64,000 nucleotides of DNA from an uncultured bacterium (GCA_903870275.1 CAIQCK010000090.1:62001-126000), one strand, 5' to 3'. Counted from the first letter of the stretch, positions 34,513-43,697 are shown. Made by a program: numbers and translations. Notes: generated by a model not told the origin, from the letters alone.

Positions 34513-36240
34513 ATGAAATACCTCCGGCGAGTCTTCAGTTACTTCGTCAAGGATTGGCCGCTCACGGCCGTTATCTTCCTGCTGGTGTTGCTCGGCATCG
34601 GCGCCAGCCTGTTCAAACCGTGGCCGCTGAAGGTCATCATTGACGACGCGCTGGACAAACGCCCGCCGGACGCGGCAAAGCTGGTCGGCTGGATGGCGGC
34701 AACGTTGTTCGGCCTGCACGTGCTTGGCGCACTCATCGGCTCGGTGCAGAACTACCTGCTCATCGCCGTCGGCCTTCGCGGCGCGGCGCGCGTTCGGCAC
34801 GATTTGTTCCGGCGGCTGCAACGGCTGCCGATGCGGTTCCACACGCGCGGCACGCTCGGCGACGTCATCTATCGCGTCACCGGTGACACGTTCGCATTTC
34901 AAACGTATTTCCACCACGGCATGGTGACGGCGCTGATCTCCCTGCTCACGCTCGCCAGCATGACGGTGGTGATGTTGCAGATGAACGTCGCGTTGACACT
35001 GGCTTCGCTGCTGGTCATGCCGGCGCTGGTGGCGGTGATGCAGGTTTTTTCCAAACGGATGACGCAGCGCTCGCTGCGAACGCACGAGGCCGAGAGCGCG
35101 CTCACCTCGCAGGTGCATCAGGTGATGTCGGCGCTGCCGCTGGTGCGCGCCTACGTTTGCGAGGACGAGGAGGAGCGGAAGTTCTCGACGCGCAGCAACG
35201 CCACCGTCACCGTCCGGCTCGCGCAGCATCGCGTCGAAATCCTTTACTGGCTCGGCATCGCGCTGGTCATCGGCGCGGGCACTGCCGCGATCACCTGGCT
35301 CGGCGGGCTGCGCGTGCTCAACGGCCAGCTCTCGGTTGGCGTGCTCATCGTGTTTCTGGCCTACCTCGGCATGTTGTATGAACCGCTGTCGCAACTCAGC
35401 ACGGTGGGCGGGACGCTTCAGGAGGCCGCCGCCGGCGTGCAGCGCGTGCTGGAGGTTCTCGACCAGCCGGAGGATATCCAGGACGCGCCCGGAGCGAAGG
35501 ACCTCGGGCGCGCGCGCGGCGAGGTGGAGATTCGCAACGTCAGTTTTTCCTACGAGCCGGGCAAGGAAGTGTTGCGCGACATCAGCCTCCATGTTGCGCC
35601 GGGACAACGGCTGGCGGTGATCGGGCCGAGCGGCGTTGGCAAGACCACGCTCCTGAATCTGCTGCTGCGGTTTTACGACCCGACGAGCGGCGCGGTCCTG
35701 CTCGACGGGCATGACGTGCGCGGCATCACCAGCCGGAGCCTGCGGGAAAACGTGGGCCTCGTGTTGCAGGACGCCATCATCATGCCGGCGACGGCCGCCG
35801 AGAACATCGCCTACGGCCGACCCGGCGCGACGCGCGAGCAGGTCGTCGCCGCCGCGCAGGCGGCCAACGCGCACGCGTTCATTTCAAAGCTGGAGCGCGG
35901 CTACGACACGTTCATTGGCGAAGGTGGCGCGCGGCTCAGCGGCGGCGAACGCCAGCGCATTGCCATCGCCCGAGCCTTCCTGAAGGACGCGCCGGTGCTG
36001 GCGATGGACGAGCCGACGAGCGCGCTCGATGCCGAGAGCGAGGCGGCGATCGTGGACGCGCTGGCGCGGCTGATGAAGGACCGCGCGGTGGTGATCATCG
36101 CGCACCGGCTCACGACGGTCCGCGACAGCCACCAGATTGCCGTGCTGCATCACGGCGCGGTGGCCGAGTTTGGCTCGCACGACGAGTTGATGGCGCGAGG
36201 CGGCTACTACGCGCGGCTCGTGGAACGGCAGAGGAAATGA
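34513..36240 (+). CDS. ABC exporter, fused membrane and ATPase domains
   Basis: The product has 575 residues, a half-transporter of the MsbA/LmrA class. Six hydrophobic segments fill residues 1-320. The nucleotide domain holds Walker A GPSGVGKTT (about 372-380), the Q-loop LVLQDA, signature LSGGERQR (475-482), Walker B VLAMDEP and the H-loop IIAHRLT. It exports lipids, lipid-linked glycans or peptides as a dimer; the neighbouring glycosyltransferases favour a glycan (inference). ATG 34513 follows a GGAAG site. A frame open further upstream overlaps the fusion gene and is not used. Confidence 0.92.
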   Translation: MKYLRRVFSYFVKDWPLTAVIFLLVLLGIGASLFKPWPLKVIIDDALDKRPPDAAKLVGWMAATLFGLHVLGALIGSVQNYLLIAVGLRGAARVRHDLFRRLQRLPMRFHTRGTLGDVIYRVTGDTFAFQTYFHHGMVTALISLLTLASMTVVMLQMNVALTLASLLVMPALVAVMQVFSKRMTQRSLRTHEAESALTSQVHQVMSALPLVRAYVCEDEEERKFSTRSNATVTVRLAQHRVEILYWLGIALVIGAGTAAITWLGGLRVLNGQLSVGVLIVFLAYLGMLYEPLSQLSTVGGTLQEAAAGVQRVLEVLDQPEDIQDAPGAKDLGRARGEVEIRNVSFSYEPGKEVLRDISLHVAPGQRLAVIGPSGVGKTTLLNLLLRFYDPTSGAVLLDGHDVRGITSRSLRENVGLVLQDAIIMPATAAENIAYGRPGATREQVVAAAQAANAHAFISKLERGYDTFIGEGGARLSGGERQRIAIARAFLKDAPVLAMDEPTSALDAESEAAIVDALARLMKDRAVVIIAHRLTTVRDSHQIAVLHHGAVAEFGSHDELMARGGYYARLVERQRK

Positions 36241-36415
36241 AGAACTGGAGGAATGGAGTGATGAGGTGTTGGAGTGATGGAGTCATGGAGTATTGGAGTA
36301 TGGCTGGGATGGTTTGCCAGCTTGCGTGCCCTTGGTTCGCTGCTCCGTTACTCCATTGCCCCATCACTCCATTACTCCGTTACTCCATGACTCCATCACT
36401 CCAACACCCCAACAC
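36241..36415. repeat. CTCCAT-type satellite forming a 28-bp perfect inverted repeat
   Basis: The gap between the ABC exporter and the next gene is filled by GGAGTGATGGAGT-type units on the left and their complement (ACTCCATCACTCC) on the right. Positions 36265-36292 and 36381-36408 are exact 28-bp complements about 88 bp apart. The same satellite vocabulary appears at about 4345-4377. As RNA it would fold into a long hairpin and could reduce or end transcription. Confidence 0.8.
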
Positions 36416-36430
36416 TTCGCTTTTTCTCCC

Positions 36431-37591
36431 ATGCGCATCGTCGTAGGCGGCCTCATCGCAACCTATCCGCTCGGCGGCGTGGCGTGGGACTACGCCCAAT
36501 ACGCCGCCGGCCTTCAGAGGCTCGGCCACGACGTGCTCTACCTCGAAGACACCGGCCATTGGCTTTACGATGCCGTCAACCAAACCTACACCGATGACGC
36601 GAGCCACAACGTCGAGTATCTCGCCGGCGTGATGCGGCTGTTTGGCATCGGCGACAACTGGTCGCTCCGCGACCCGAAGGATCGCTACTGGGGCCGCAGC
36701 GAAACCGAAGTCGCCGACTGGTGCGCCGGCGCGGACCTCGTCCTGAACATCTCCGGTTCACTCTGGCCGCGCGAGGCATATCAAAAAGCGCGCTGCAAGG
36801 TCTATCTCGACAGTGACCCTGCCTACACGCAGGCGAAAATCCGGCGCGTGCTGGAGGGCTGGCCGGGGCCGAACGAGGCTTACTCGCTCGAATGCATGCG
36901 GCTCCACGACCGGTTTTTCACCTTCGGCGAAAACATCGGCCAGCTGGATTGCCCCATCCCGACGGACGAGTTTGCATGGCGGCCGACGCGGCAGCCGGTT
37001 GTTCTCGACGAGTGGAAAAATCCAAAACCCGAAATCCAAAATCCGGCGTGGACGACGGTGATGAGTTGGAAGATAGACGAGCGTCCGCCGGAGATCGCGG
37101 GTTGCGCGCTCGGCGCAAAGGACCGTGAGTTTGAAAAATTCATGGAGCTGCCGCGAAGGGCCGGCGTGCCGTTGGAACTGGCAGTGAGCGGACGCGCGCC
37201 GCGCGAGACTTTGGATGCAAACGGCTGGCGGTTGGTGGAAGGCCACGCGGTGTCGGGCAACGCGGAAATGTATCGCGATTACATCCTGCGTTCGCGCGGC
37301 GAATGGAGCGTGGCCAAGCAGGCGTATGTGGCGACGCGCAGCGGCTGGTTCAGTTGCCGGACGGCGTGCTACCTGGCCGCCGGCAAGCCGGCCGTGGTGC
37401 AGGACACGGGCTGGAGCAGGTTTTATCCGTCCGGCCGCGGCCTGTTTGCGTTCACGACGCTGGAGGAAGCGGCCGCCGGCCTCGCGACCGCCGAGCGCGA
37501 CTACGCCGCGCATTGCCGCGCCGCGCGCGAGGTTGCCGCAGAATTTTTCGACGCCGGCAAGGTTCTGAAGAAACTGCTGGCCGACTGCTGA
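36431..37591 (+). CDS. GT-B-like glycosyltransferase family protein, paralog 1
   Basis: The product has 386 residues. It opens with MRIVVGGLIATYPLGGVAWDY, a glycine-rich first strand as in GT-B glycosyltransferases, and continues with LQRLGHDVLYLEDTGHW. The C-terminal half carries SRGEWSVAKQAYVATRSGWFSCRTACYLAAGKPAVVQDTGWSRF, the arrangement of a nucleotide-sugar site in GT4-like enzymes. It is clearly paralogous to the products at 37617-38762 and 53546-54673. A low-complexity stretch (KNPKPEIQNPA) at about residue 195 comes from an AATCCAAAA-type repeat inserted in frame. No Shine-Dalgarno precedes ATG 36431. The sugar and acceptor are unknown. Confidence 0.68.
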   Translation: MRIVVGGLIATYPLGGVAWDYAQYAAGLQRLGHDVLYLEDTGHWLYDAVNQTYTDDASHNVEYLAGVMRLFGIGDNWSLRDPKDRYWGRSETEVADWCAGADLVLNISGSLWPREAYQKARCKVYLDSDPAYTQAKIRRVLEGWPGPNEAYSLECMRLHDRFFTFGENIGQLDCPIPTDEFAWRPTRQPVVLDEWKNPKPEIQNPAWTTVMSWKIDERPPEIAGCALGAKDREFEKFMELPRRAGVPLELAVSGRAPRETLDANGWRLVEGHAVSGNAEMYRDYILRSRGEWSVAKQAYVATRSGWFSCRTACYLAAGKPAVVQDTGWSRFYPSGRGLFAFTTLEEAAAGLATAERDYAAHCRAAREVAAEFFDAGKVLKKLLADC

Positions 37592-37616
37592 CGGCTGAAA
37601 GCTAAAAACTTCGACT

Positions 37617-38762
37617 ATGAAAATCATCATTGCCGGCTACATGGTTGCCTATCCGTTGGCGGGCATGTCGTGGGGCCATCTGAATTTTTTGCTGGGACTG
37701 AAGAAGCTCGGCCACGACGTGTGGTTCCTGGAAGACAGCGGCGAGTATCTCATGCCTTTCGACCCGGTGCGGCGGGTCACCGACGTCGACAGCAGCTACG
37801 GGCGGCGTTACGTGGAGGAGATTCTCGCGCGTTTCGGTTTGCCGGAACGCTGGTGCTACTACAGTCAGTTCGAGAACAAGTTTTACGGTCTCACCGAGTC
37901 GCAACTCGACCGGCTTTGCCGCGACGCGGATTTGTTCATCAACGTCGGGACGGTGAATCCGGTGCGGCCGATGTATGCGCAGGTCCGACGGAAGGTGGCG
38001 ATTGACACCGATCCGGTTTTCACGCAGGTGCGGTTGGAGCGCGGCGACGAGTATCTGCGGAGCCTTTACGCGCCGCACGACCTGTTTTTCACGTGCGGAT
38101 TGTTCATCGGCGGGCCGAAGTGCGACATTCCGACCGGCGGCATCGCGTGGCGCAAGATGCCGCTGCCGACGTATCTGGATTTCTGGCGCGTCGCTCCGCC
38201 GCCGCCCGCGGACGCGCCGTTCACGACGGTGATGAACTGGACCAGCTACAAGTCCGTCGAGTTTAACGGCCGCGCTTACGGCCAAAAGGACATCGAATTC
38301 GAGAAACTGTGGGACTTGCCGAAGCGCGCGTCCTCGCCCATCGAGCTGGCCGTGTCGAACAACGCGCCGGAAGAGAAATTGCGCGCGCACGGCTGGCGGT
38401 TGACCAACTCGGTCGCCAAAACGCAAACGCTCGACGCCTACCATGATTACATCACCGGGTCGCGCGGCGAGCTGGGCATCACCAAAAACGGCTACATCGC
38501 CGGACGCACCGGCTCGTTCAGCGACCGCAGCCAGCTCTATCTTGCCAGCGGCCGGCCGGTGCTCGCGCAGGAAACGGGCTTCAGCGATTGGCTGCCGACG
38601 GGCGAAGGGTTGGTGGTGTTCGACGGCGTTGAGAGTGCCGTCGAGGGCATGGAGCGGATCAACCGCGACTACGCGCGCCACGCGGCGGCGGCGCGGCGCA
38701 TCGCGGAGGAATATTTCGACTCCGACAAAGTACTGGGCGCAATGCTGGAAGCGTGCGGTTGA
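37617..38762 (+). CDS. GT-B-like glycosyltransferase family protein, paralog 2
   Basis: The product has 381 residues, starting 26 bases after paralog 1. It matches paralog 1 over its whole length: MKIIIAGYMVAYPLAGMSWGH opening, KKLGHDVWFLEDSGEY, RKVAIDTDPVFTQ, and the C-terminal SRGELGITKNGYIAGRTGSFSDRSQLYLASGRPVLAQETGF. It lacks the low-complexity insert of paralog 1. The family signature sits in the same half as the donor site of GT-B enzymes. Probably it decorates the same glycan as its neighbours (inference from context). Confidence 0.7.
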   Translation: MKIIIAGYMVAYPLAGMSWGHLNFLLGLKKLGHDVWFLEDSGEYLMPFDPVRRVTDVDSSYGRRYVEEILARFGLPERWCYYSQFENKFYGLTESQLDRLCRDADLFINVGTVNPVRPMYAQVRRKVAIDTDPVFTQVRLERGDEYLRSLYAPHDLFFTCGLFIGGPKCDIPTGGIAWRKMPLPTYLDFWRVAPPPPADAPFTTVMNWTSYKSVEFNGRAYGQKDIEFEKLWDLPKRASSPIELAVSNNAPEEKLRAHGWRLTNSVAKTQTLDAYHDYITGSRGELGITKNGYIAGRTGSFSDRSQLYLASGRPVLAQETGFSDWLPTGEGLVVFDGVESAVEGMERINRDYARHAAAARRIAEEYFDSDKVLGAMLEACG

Positions 38763-38803
38763 GCGTGAGGCGCGGCGGCGGGCCGCGACGAAACGCCTGT
38801 GAA

Positions 38804-38829
38804 GTAACCTTCCGGCGTTTGTCCGGTAT
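38804..38829 (+). promoter_or_regulatory. ECF-type promoter candidate (GTAAC, 14-bp gap, CCGGTAT)
   Basis: GTAAC at 38804-38808 and CCGGTAT at 38823-38829 lie 33 bp before the CocE-type hydrolase start. The same two elements with a 15-bp gap occur at 40894-40920 before the first modular secreted protein. Two-block motifs of this kind suit ECF sigma factors such as the one encoded at 43906-44451. Two instances only, so this is tentative. Confidence 0.35.
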
Positions 38830-38861
38830 AAGAAGAAAATCATTCTTAGACGTAACAAATC

Positions 38862-40862
38862 ATGAAACAACAATCGCGGTTTCGGTGGGGAAAGATGTTT
38901 TGGTTCACCCTTCTGGTTGTGGGGGCATTGGTTCGCGCGGGCAGTTGCGCTGCCCAGGACGCCGGCTCAACCCCGGAGAAATCGGATCGGGTGTTTCGGG
39001 AGATGGCTCCGGCGGCGAACCAGCTTGATTCACTGGCGCAGCGGTTCGACGCCGACCATGACCAGGCTCTCTCGCCGCAAGAGCAGGAGGCGATGATTGC
39101 TTTCGTCGGGGAAAAGCACGGCGAGCAATGGGCCGGGCGGCTGAAAAGGTTCTTTCACGCGATTGATGCAAATCATGACGGCAGGATTGACCTGGCCGAG
39201 TGGACTCCCGCCGTCGCTCGGGTCAAACAACTCGCCCAAACGTCCATCGAGTCTTCAAAGACGCGGACGGTTTCGGCCGCCAGGGCCGGGTCTCCGAAGG
39301 CCCAAACCGTCCGGGTCGCCATGAGGGACGGCGTTCATCTGGCGACGGACATTTACATGCCAAAGGGCGACGGGCAGTTTCCGGTCATCCTCTCGCGCAC
39401 GCCGTATGGCCGTGTGAAGATGGGGCAGGGCGGCGCCGGCTACGCGCAAAACGGGGTTGTGTTCGTGATGCAGGACATGCGCGGGCGCTTCGACTCGGAG
39501 GGTGAAAACCTTCCGTTCGTCGGTTGCGGCTGGGGCGAGCATCAGGATGGCGTGGACACTATCGAGTGGCTCAAGAAACAAAAATGGTGCAACGGCCATA
39601 TCGGCACCCTCGGCGGTTCCGCGGGCGGCATTACGCAAAACCTCCTCGCCGGCGCGGTGCCCGATGGCTTGACTGCGCAATACCTGACCGTGGCCGCGGC
39701 AAGCTTGTATTCGGATGCGAGCTACATCGGTGGCGCGTTCCGCAAGGCCGATACGGAGAGCTGGACGACCGGGAACAAGTTCGATCCACGCGCGATGGAT
39801 ATCATTCGCGCGCATCCAAACTACGACGACTACTGGCGGACGTTCGACACGTCGCTAAAGTTCGTGCAGATGAACGTGCCCGCCGTGCACGTCGGCGGAT
39901 GGTTCGACATGTTTGCGCAGGCGACGATCAACGAGTTCGTGGGCCGCCAGCATTCCGGCGCGAATGGCGCGCGCGGCGCGCAGAAGCTCATCATGGGGCC
40001 GTGGACGCACGGCATCGGCAAAATGCCCGCGGGTGAAATGACTTTCCCCAAGGCGAACCAGGTTTTGGAATCTTACAGCGCGAACCGCTGGTTCGATCAC
40101 TACCTGCGCGGCGCGGACAATGGCGTCGAAAAGGAACCCGCCGTCGCCTACTACGTCATGGGCGACACGAGCACGCCCGGCGCGCCCGGCAACGAATGGC
40201 GGCATGCCGACGACTGGCCCGTGCCCGCGAAGGAAACGGACGCTTACTTCACGCGCGACGGCAAACTAACTTTCGAGAAACCGGCCGGCGGCGGTGCCCA
40301 CGTCGAGTTCACCTTCGACCCCGCGAATCCCTGTCCCACCCTCGGCGGCAACAACCTCACCATCGCGCGCGGCCCGATGAACCAAAACAAGATCGAGGAC
40401 CGCAGCGACGTGGTCTTGTTTACCAGCGCGCCGCTCGGCGAGCCGGTCGAAGTCACCGGTCGCGTGAAGGCGAAAGTGTTCAACGCCTCCTCCGCCGTGG
40501 ACACCGATCTCTCCGTGCGCTTGTGCGACGTGTATCCCGATGGGAAAAGCTATCTCATCGCCGAGGGCATCCTGCGTTTGCGCTATCGCGATTCGGCCGA
40601 GAAACCCGAGCCGCTCACGCCGGGCAAGATCGAGGAAGTCACCGTGGACTGCTGGTCCACGAGCATCATCTTCAACAAAGGTCATTGCATCCGCGCCACC
40701 GTCACCTCCAGCAACTATCCGCGTTTCGACGTGAACCCCGGCACCGGCCAGCCGTGGTCCGACTCGGGCGCGAAGGTGAAGCAAACGAACACCATCTATT
40801 GCGACGCGGCGCATCCCTCGCGGCTCATCGTGCCCGTCGTGAAGGCGGCCAGCGGTCAGTAA
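38862..40862 (+). CDS. Secreted CocE/NonD-family hydrolase with N-terminal EF-hand pair
   Basis: The product has 666 residues with a signal peptide (hydrophobic 13-31). Two EF-hand loops precede the enzyme: Asp63-Asp65-Asp67 to Glu74, and Asp102-Asn104-Asp106 to Glu113. The alpha/beta hydrolase core holds Ser253 in LGGSAGGI and later an acid in VGGWFDMF and a histidine in GPWTHGIG. The C-terminal jelly roll (about 440-666) is the X-Pro dipeptidyl-peptidase C-domain. CocE-type enzymes cleave esters or N-terminal amides such as cocaine, beta-lactam acyl groups or X-Pro peptides; the substrate here is unknown. The EF-hands suggest calcium-dependent folding outside the cell. It is transcribed toward the ECF locus. 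Confidence 0.86.
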   Translation: MKQQSRFRWGKMFWFTLLVVGALVRAGSCAAQDAGSTPEKSDRVFREMAPAANQLDSLAQRFDADHDQALSPQEQEAMIAFVGEKHGEQWAGRLKRFFHAIDANHDGRIDLAEWTPAVARVKQLAQTSIESSKTRTVSAARAGSPKAQTVRVAMRDGVHLATDIYMPKGDGQFPVILSRTPYGRVKMGQGGAGYAQNGVVFVMQDMRGRFDSEGENLPFVGCGWGEHQDGVDTIEWLKKQKWCNGHIGTLGGSAGGITQNLLAGAVPDGLTAQYLTVAAASLYSDASYIGGAFRKADTESWTTGNKFDPRAMDIIRAHPNYDDYWRTFDTSLKFVQMNVPAVHVGGWFDMFAQATINEFVGRQHSGANGARGAQKLIMGPWTHGIGKMPAGEMTFPKANQVLESYSANRWFDHYLRGADNGVEKEPAVAYYVMGDTSTPGAPGNEWRHADDWPVPAKETDAYFTRDGKLTFEKPAGGGAHVEFTFDPANPCPTLGGNNLTIARGPMNQNKIEDRSDVVLFTSAPLGEPVEVTGRVKAKVFNASSAVDTDLSVRLCDVYPDGKSYLIAEGILRLRYRDSAEKPEPLTPGKIEEVTVDCWSTSIIFNKGHCIRATVTSSNYPRFDVNPGTGQPWSDSGAKVKQTNTIYCDAAHPSRLIVPVVKAASGQ

Positions 40863-40893
40863 AATCGGCGGAACTGGCCCACTTCAAGTTTCT

Positions 40894-40920
40894 GTAACTA
40901 CACGACGGCTTGGCCGGTAT
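40894..40920 (+). promoter_or_regulatory. ECF-type promoter candidate (GTAAC, 15-bp gap, CCGGTAT)
   Basis: GTAAC at 40894-40898 and CCGGTAT at 40914-40920 end 8 bp before the GTG start of the 768-residue modular protein. The near absence of a leader would make the transcript almost leaderless, which fits the lack of a good ribosome site. It is shared with 38804-38829. Confidence 0.35.
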
Positions 40921-40928
40921 CTACAGGT

Positions 40929-43235
40929 GTGAAAAACTTATGGATCCTGGTCTGTTTTCTCGGTGCCGCCTTTTTCGGCGACGCGAGCGCACAATCGTCG
41001 AAAGATTTCGCTGAGACCCAATATCTGCTCTTTCAGGTCTGGCCCCGCATGCTTGGGTATCCGGGCATTCAGTCGTTGCCCGGCCACTTGGCGCTCAGCA
41101 AGGAGCAGATGGCGGAGTTTGTGCAAAGCGTGGTCAAGGCCGTCGGCACGACGGGAGACGCCCGGCACAAGCTGGGTTTCGCCGTCGGGCCGTTCTGTTT
41201 CGACATGCCCGACGAAGAGATACGCCAGTGGATCCGCGACGCGTTTGTGGTCGCGCGGGAAAACGACGTGGCCGTGGCCCTGCACATTGACGATTCGATG
41301 AGCTGGGGAAATCGCAAGGACCTGCTCTCCAATCCCGACAACATCGAGACGGCGGACTGGAAACAAATCCCGAACGCAGCCCGAAGCCTGGCTTGGGGGG
41401 TGAAGCCGACGGAGTTTCCGCCGCAGATGTGCTACAACGCGCCGGCCATCGTGGCGGCGGCAAAAGACCGCGCGGGGCTGATCGGCGCGGAGATCAAGCG
41501 CGAGCTGGCGGTTTTGAAATCGCAAGGGAAGGAGCACCTGTTCGCGGCGGTCATCGCCGGATCGGAGACCCAGATCAGCCCGGAATTTGGAACCAATCGC
41601 CGCCTGGGATTTCGCGCGCTGGCTCACCGCGGCTTCAGCGAAAAGAATCCGCCCAAGGACCTCGACGCCGAGCGCGTGAGCGTGGTGAAGGAGTGGATCG
41701 AACTCTGGTGCAATTCGCTGCGCGCGGCGGGCGCTCCGCGCGAGAAAATCTTTTGCCACATCGCTTTCACGGACCAGGGGCTGCGCAAGGCGGACGCCAG
41801 GGAATCCTATGCGGAAAAAGTCGCTTTCGCCCCGCCCGAGGTGGCTTTCAGTTCGGCGTATCGCCCGGGGTTTTCCACCTACCCGGAGGGGCGAACCTTC
41901 GAGGAGGTTCATGCCGCGCTGGCCGCACACGGCTCGCCCGGCTGGATTTCCGCCGAGGGCACCAACGTCTCCCCCACGAGCATGCCCGGCGAGCCGACGA
42001 TGGAGACTTATCTGGGGCGGACGTTCAACCACGGCGGCGTGCTGGTGAATGTGTTTTCCTGGGGCATTGGCGGCGAGGCCCAGCGCAACAATTTCTTCCG
42101 CAAGGCCACGGAGAATCCCGAAGCGTTGGGAGCGTACGCGAAGTTTTTGCGCGGAGAAAAACTGGTGGAATCCACCGCCCATGGATTCTCGGGGTCTGCT
42201 TTTCAAGACAAGATGCATCGGATTCAAGCGGAGCTATCGGGCTGGGTCCAAAAATCGGGACAACAGGCGAAAGCGATGCCCTTGGTGCAAAAACTGACTT
42301 CGCTCGCCAAAGAACACAAATTTCAGGAGGCCGATCATGTGGCCGATGAGTTGCTGGCGCTGATGAAGGGCGGTTCACCGGGTGAATCGAAGGCGGAGCC
42401 GTCAACCGTCGCGGGAAGCCTGCCTTCCAAGATTCAAAAAATCCAGAGCGGGCTGCCCGCATGGATCGGGTCCGACGCCGACAGGAAGGACAAGGCCACC
42501 GCGCTCATGCAACAACTGCAACAACATCTGAAAGCCAGCAACTTCGAAGAGGCTGGGAAGACAGCGGATTCCATTCTGAAGATGATCGGCGGGAGCGCAC
42601 AGGGTGCCGCCCAGGACATCCCCACCGAAGCGAAGACGGACACGGCCACCCCCAAGGCCCCCGGGACTCCAGACGAGGAGGCCCGCGCGCACTTTTTGCA
42701 CGAGCTCGGCGGCCCCTTTTTTGTTTCACGCGACAAGGTGCAGGAGGATTTGAAGCTTTCGGATGACCAGAAGCACAAGCTGCGGGAGACCTTGACTGGC
42801 TATGTCCAGGAAACTATGAAGGTCCTGAAACTAGATGGCGCGGAGCGGAAACAGGCGATGCAGTCCCTGCGCCAGAAGTCCTACCAACAACTTGAGGTGT
42901 TCCTGAAAGAGATCCTCACGCCAGAACAGCTCAAGAGGTTCGGGGAACTGAAACTGCAGTATGACATGCCAATGATCATGCTCCAGCCCGACATCGTGAA
43001 AGAGCTAAACATCACGGACGAGCAGCGGCAGCAATTCATAACGCTCATTCAGGAAATGCAGAAGGTGGTCACACCTCTGATACAAGAGTCCCGGTCCGGC
43101 GGAAATCCGCAAGAGATCCTGGCCAAAGTGACCAAGCTGCGTCTGGATTGCCAAGGCAAGATCGAGGCCCTCCTGAGCGACGCACAGAGAACGCGGTGGA
43201 AGGAGATGACCGGCACACCGCTGGTTATTTGGTGA
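40929..43235 (+). CDS. Modular secreted protein 1: TIM-like domain, two helical repeats, LTxxQ-type domain
   Basis: The 768-residue product starts at GTG with a signal peptide (MKNLWILVCFLGAAFFGDASAQ). Residues about 28-415 are a conserved domain shared with the products at 45660-47117 and 47698-51699. It has VALHIDDSMSWGNRKDL, PPQMCYNAPAI, FAAVIAGSETQI and FSWGIGGEAQRNNFF, which look like strands of a TIM-barrel hydrolase. Two helical repeats of about 55 residues follow (426-480 and 498-552; KIQxxLPAW opening, ADSILKMI closing). Residues 588-768 resemble paired Spy/CpxP LTxxQ modules (LKLSDDQKHKL, LTPEQLKRF, LNITDEQRQQF). I recognise no characterised family for the N-terminal domain. Envelope location is inferred. 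Confidence 0.75.
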   Translation: MKNLWILVCFLGAAFFGDASAQSSKDFAETQYLLFQVWPRMLGYPGIQSLPGHLALSKEQMAEFVQSVVKAVGTTGDARHKLGFAVGPFCFDMPDEEIRQWIRDAFVVARENDVAVALHIDDSMSWGNRKDLLSNPDNIETADWKQIPNAARSLAWGVKPTEFPPQMCYNAPAIVAAAKDRAGLIGAEIKRELAVLKSQGKEHLFAAVIAGSETQISPEFGTNRRLGFRALAHRGFSEKNPPKDLDAERVSVVKEWIELWCNSLRAAGAPREKIFCHIAFTDQGLRKADARESYAEKVAFAPPEVAFSSAYRPGFSTYPEGRTFEEVHAALAAHGSPGWISAEGTNVSPTSMPGEPTMETYLGRTFNHGGVLVNVFSWGIGGEAQRNNFFRKATENPEALGAYAKFLRGEKLVESTAHGFSGSAFQDKMHRIQAELSGWVQKSGQQAKAMPLVQKLTSLAKEHKFQEADHVADELLALMKGGSPGESKAEPSTVAGSLPSKIQKIQSGLPAWIGSDADRKDKATALMQQLQQHLKASNFEEAGKTADSILKMIGGSAQGAAQDIPTEAKTDTATPKAPGTPDEEARAHFLHELGGPFFVSRDKVQEDLKLSDDQKHKLRETLTGYVQETMKVLKLDGAERKQAMQSLRQKSYQQLEVFLKEILTPEQLKRFGELKLQYDMPMIMLQPDIVKELNITDEQRQQFITLIQEMQKVVTPLIQESRSGGNPQEILAKVTKLRLDCQGKIEALLSDAQRTRWKEMTGTPLVIW

Positions 43236-43295
43236 GGTGTGAGCACTCCTTGGTAATCGCATTACAGGAATCACACTAATCCAAGGTGGCCATCA

Positions 43296-43697
43296 ATGAA
43301 AAATCTGCCTAAATCCGGCACGCTCGGTGAAGTACGGTTCGTCGTCGAGCCGCGCCATGCGATTGATTTTGCCGAGGGGAGCATGCCCGCGGTGCTTTCC
43401 ACTCCCTGGCTGATCTGGTTCCTGGAGCACGCCGCCCGGGCGGCGGTCCTGCCCTTGCTCGAGCCGGGCGAGAGCACCGTGGGAACGGAAATCCAAGTCC
43501 GCCATCTGGCGCCGACACCGGTGGGGCAGACGGTTACGTGCCGGGCTCGCGTTCTCGTCTCTGAGAGGAATGCCGTTTCCTTCCAACTGGAGGCGCATGA
43601 CGAACGCGAACAGATCGCCCGCGGCTCGCACCGCCTGTGCGTGATTCGGGTGGACCGCTTTGCACACCGCGTCGCGCGGAAGACCAATGGGGATTGA
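43296..43697 (+). CDS. Hotdog-fold thioesterase, FlK-like
   Basis: The product has 133 residues. The fluoroacetyl-CoA thioesterase-like family is indicated by Thr36 and Glu44 in STPWLIWFLEHAA and His70 in VRHLAPTPVG, the positions of the catalytic Thr-Glu-His set. A strand-rich C-terminus (VSFQLEAHDEREQIARGSHRLCVI) completes the hotdog fold. Such proteins hydrolyse acyl-CoA thioesters; those outside Streptomyces act on unknown acyl groups. It sits between the first modular secreted protein and the ECF sigma gene but has no obvious link with them. Confidence 0.85.
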   Translation: MKNLPKSGTLGEVRFVVEPRHAIDFAEGSMPAVLSTPWLIWFLEHAARAAVLPLLEPGESTVGTEIQVRHLAPTPVGQTVTCRARVLVSERNAVSFQLEAHDEREQIARGSHRLCVIRVDRFAHRVARKTNGD

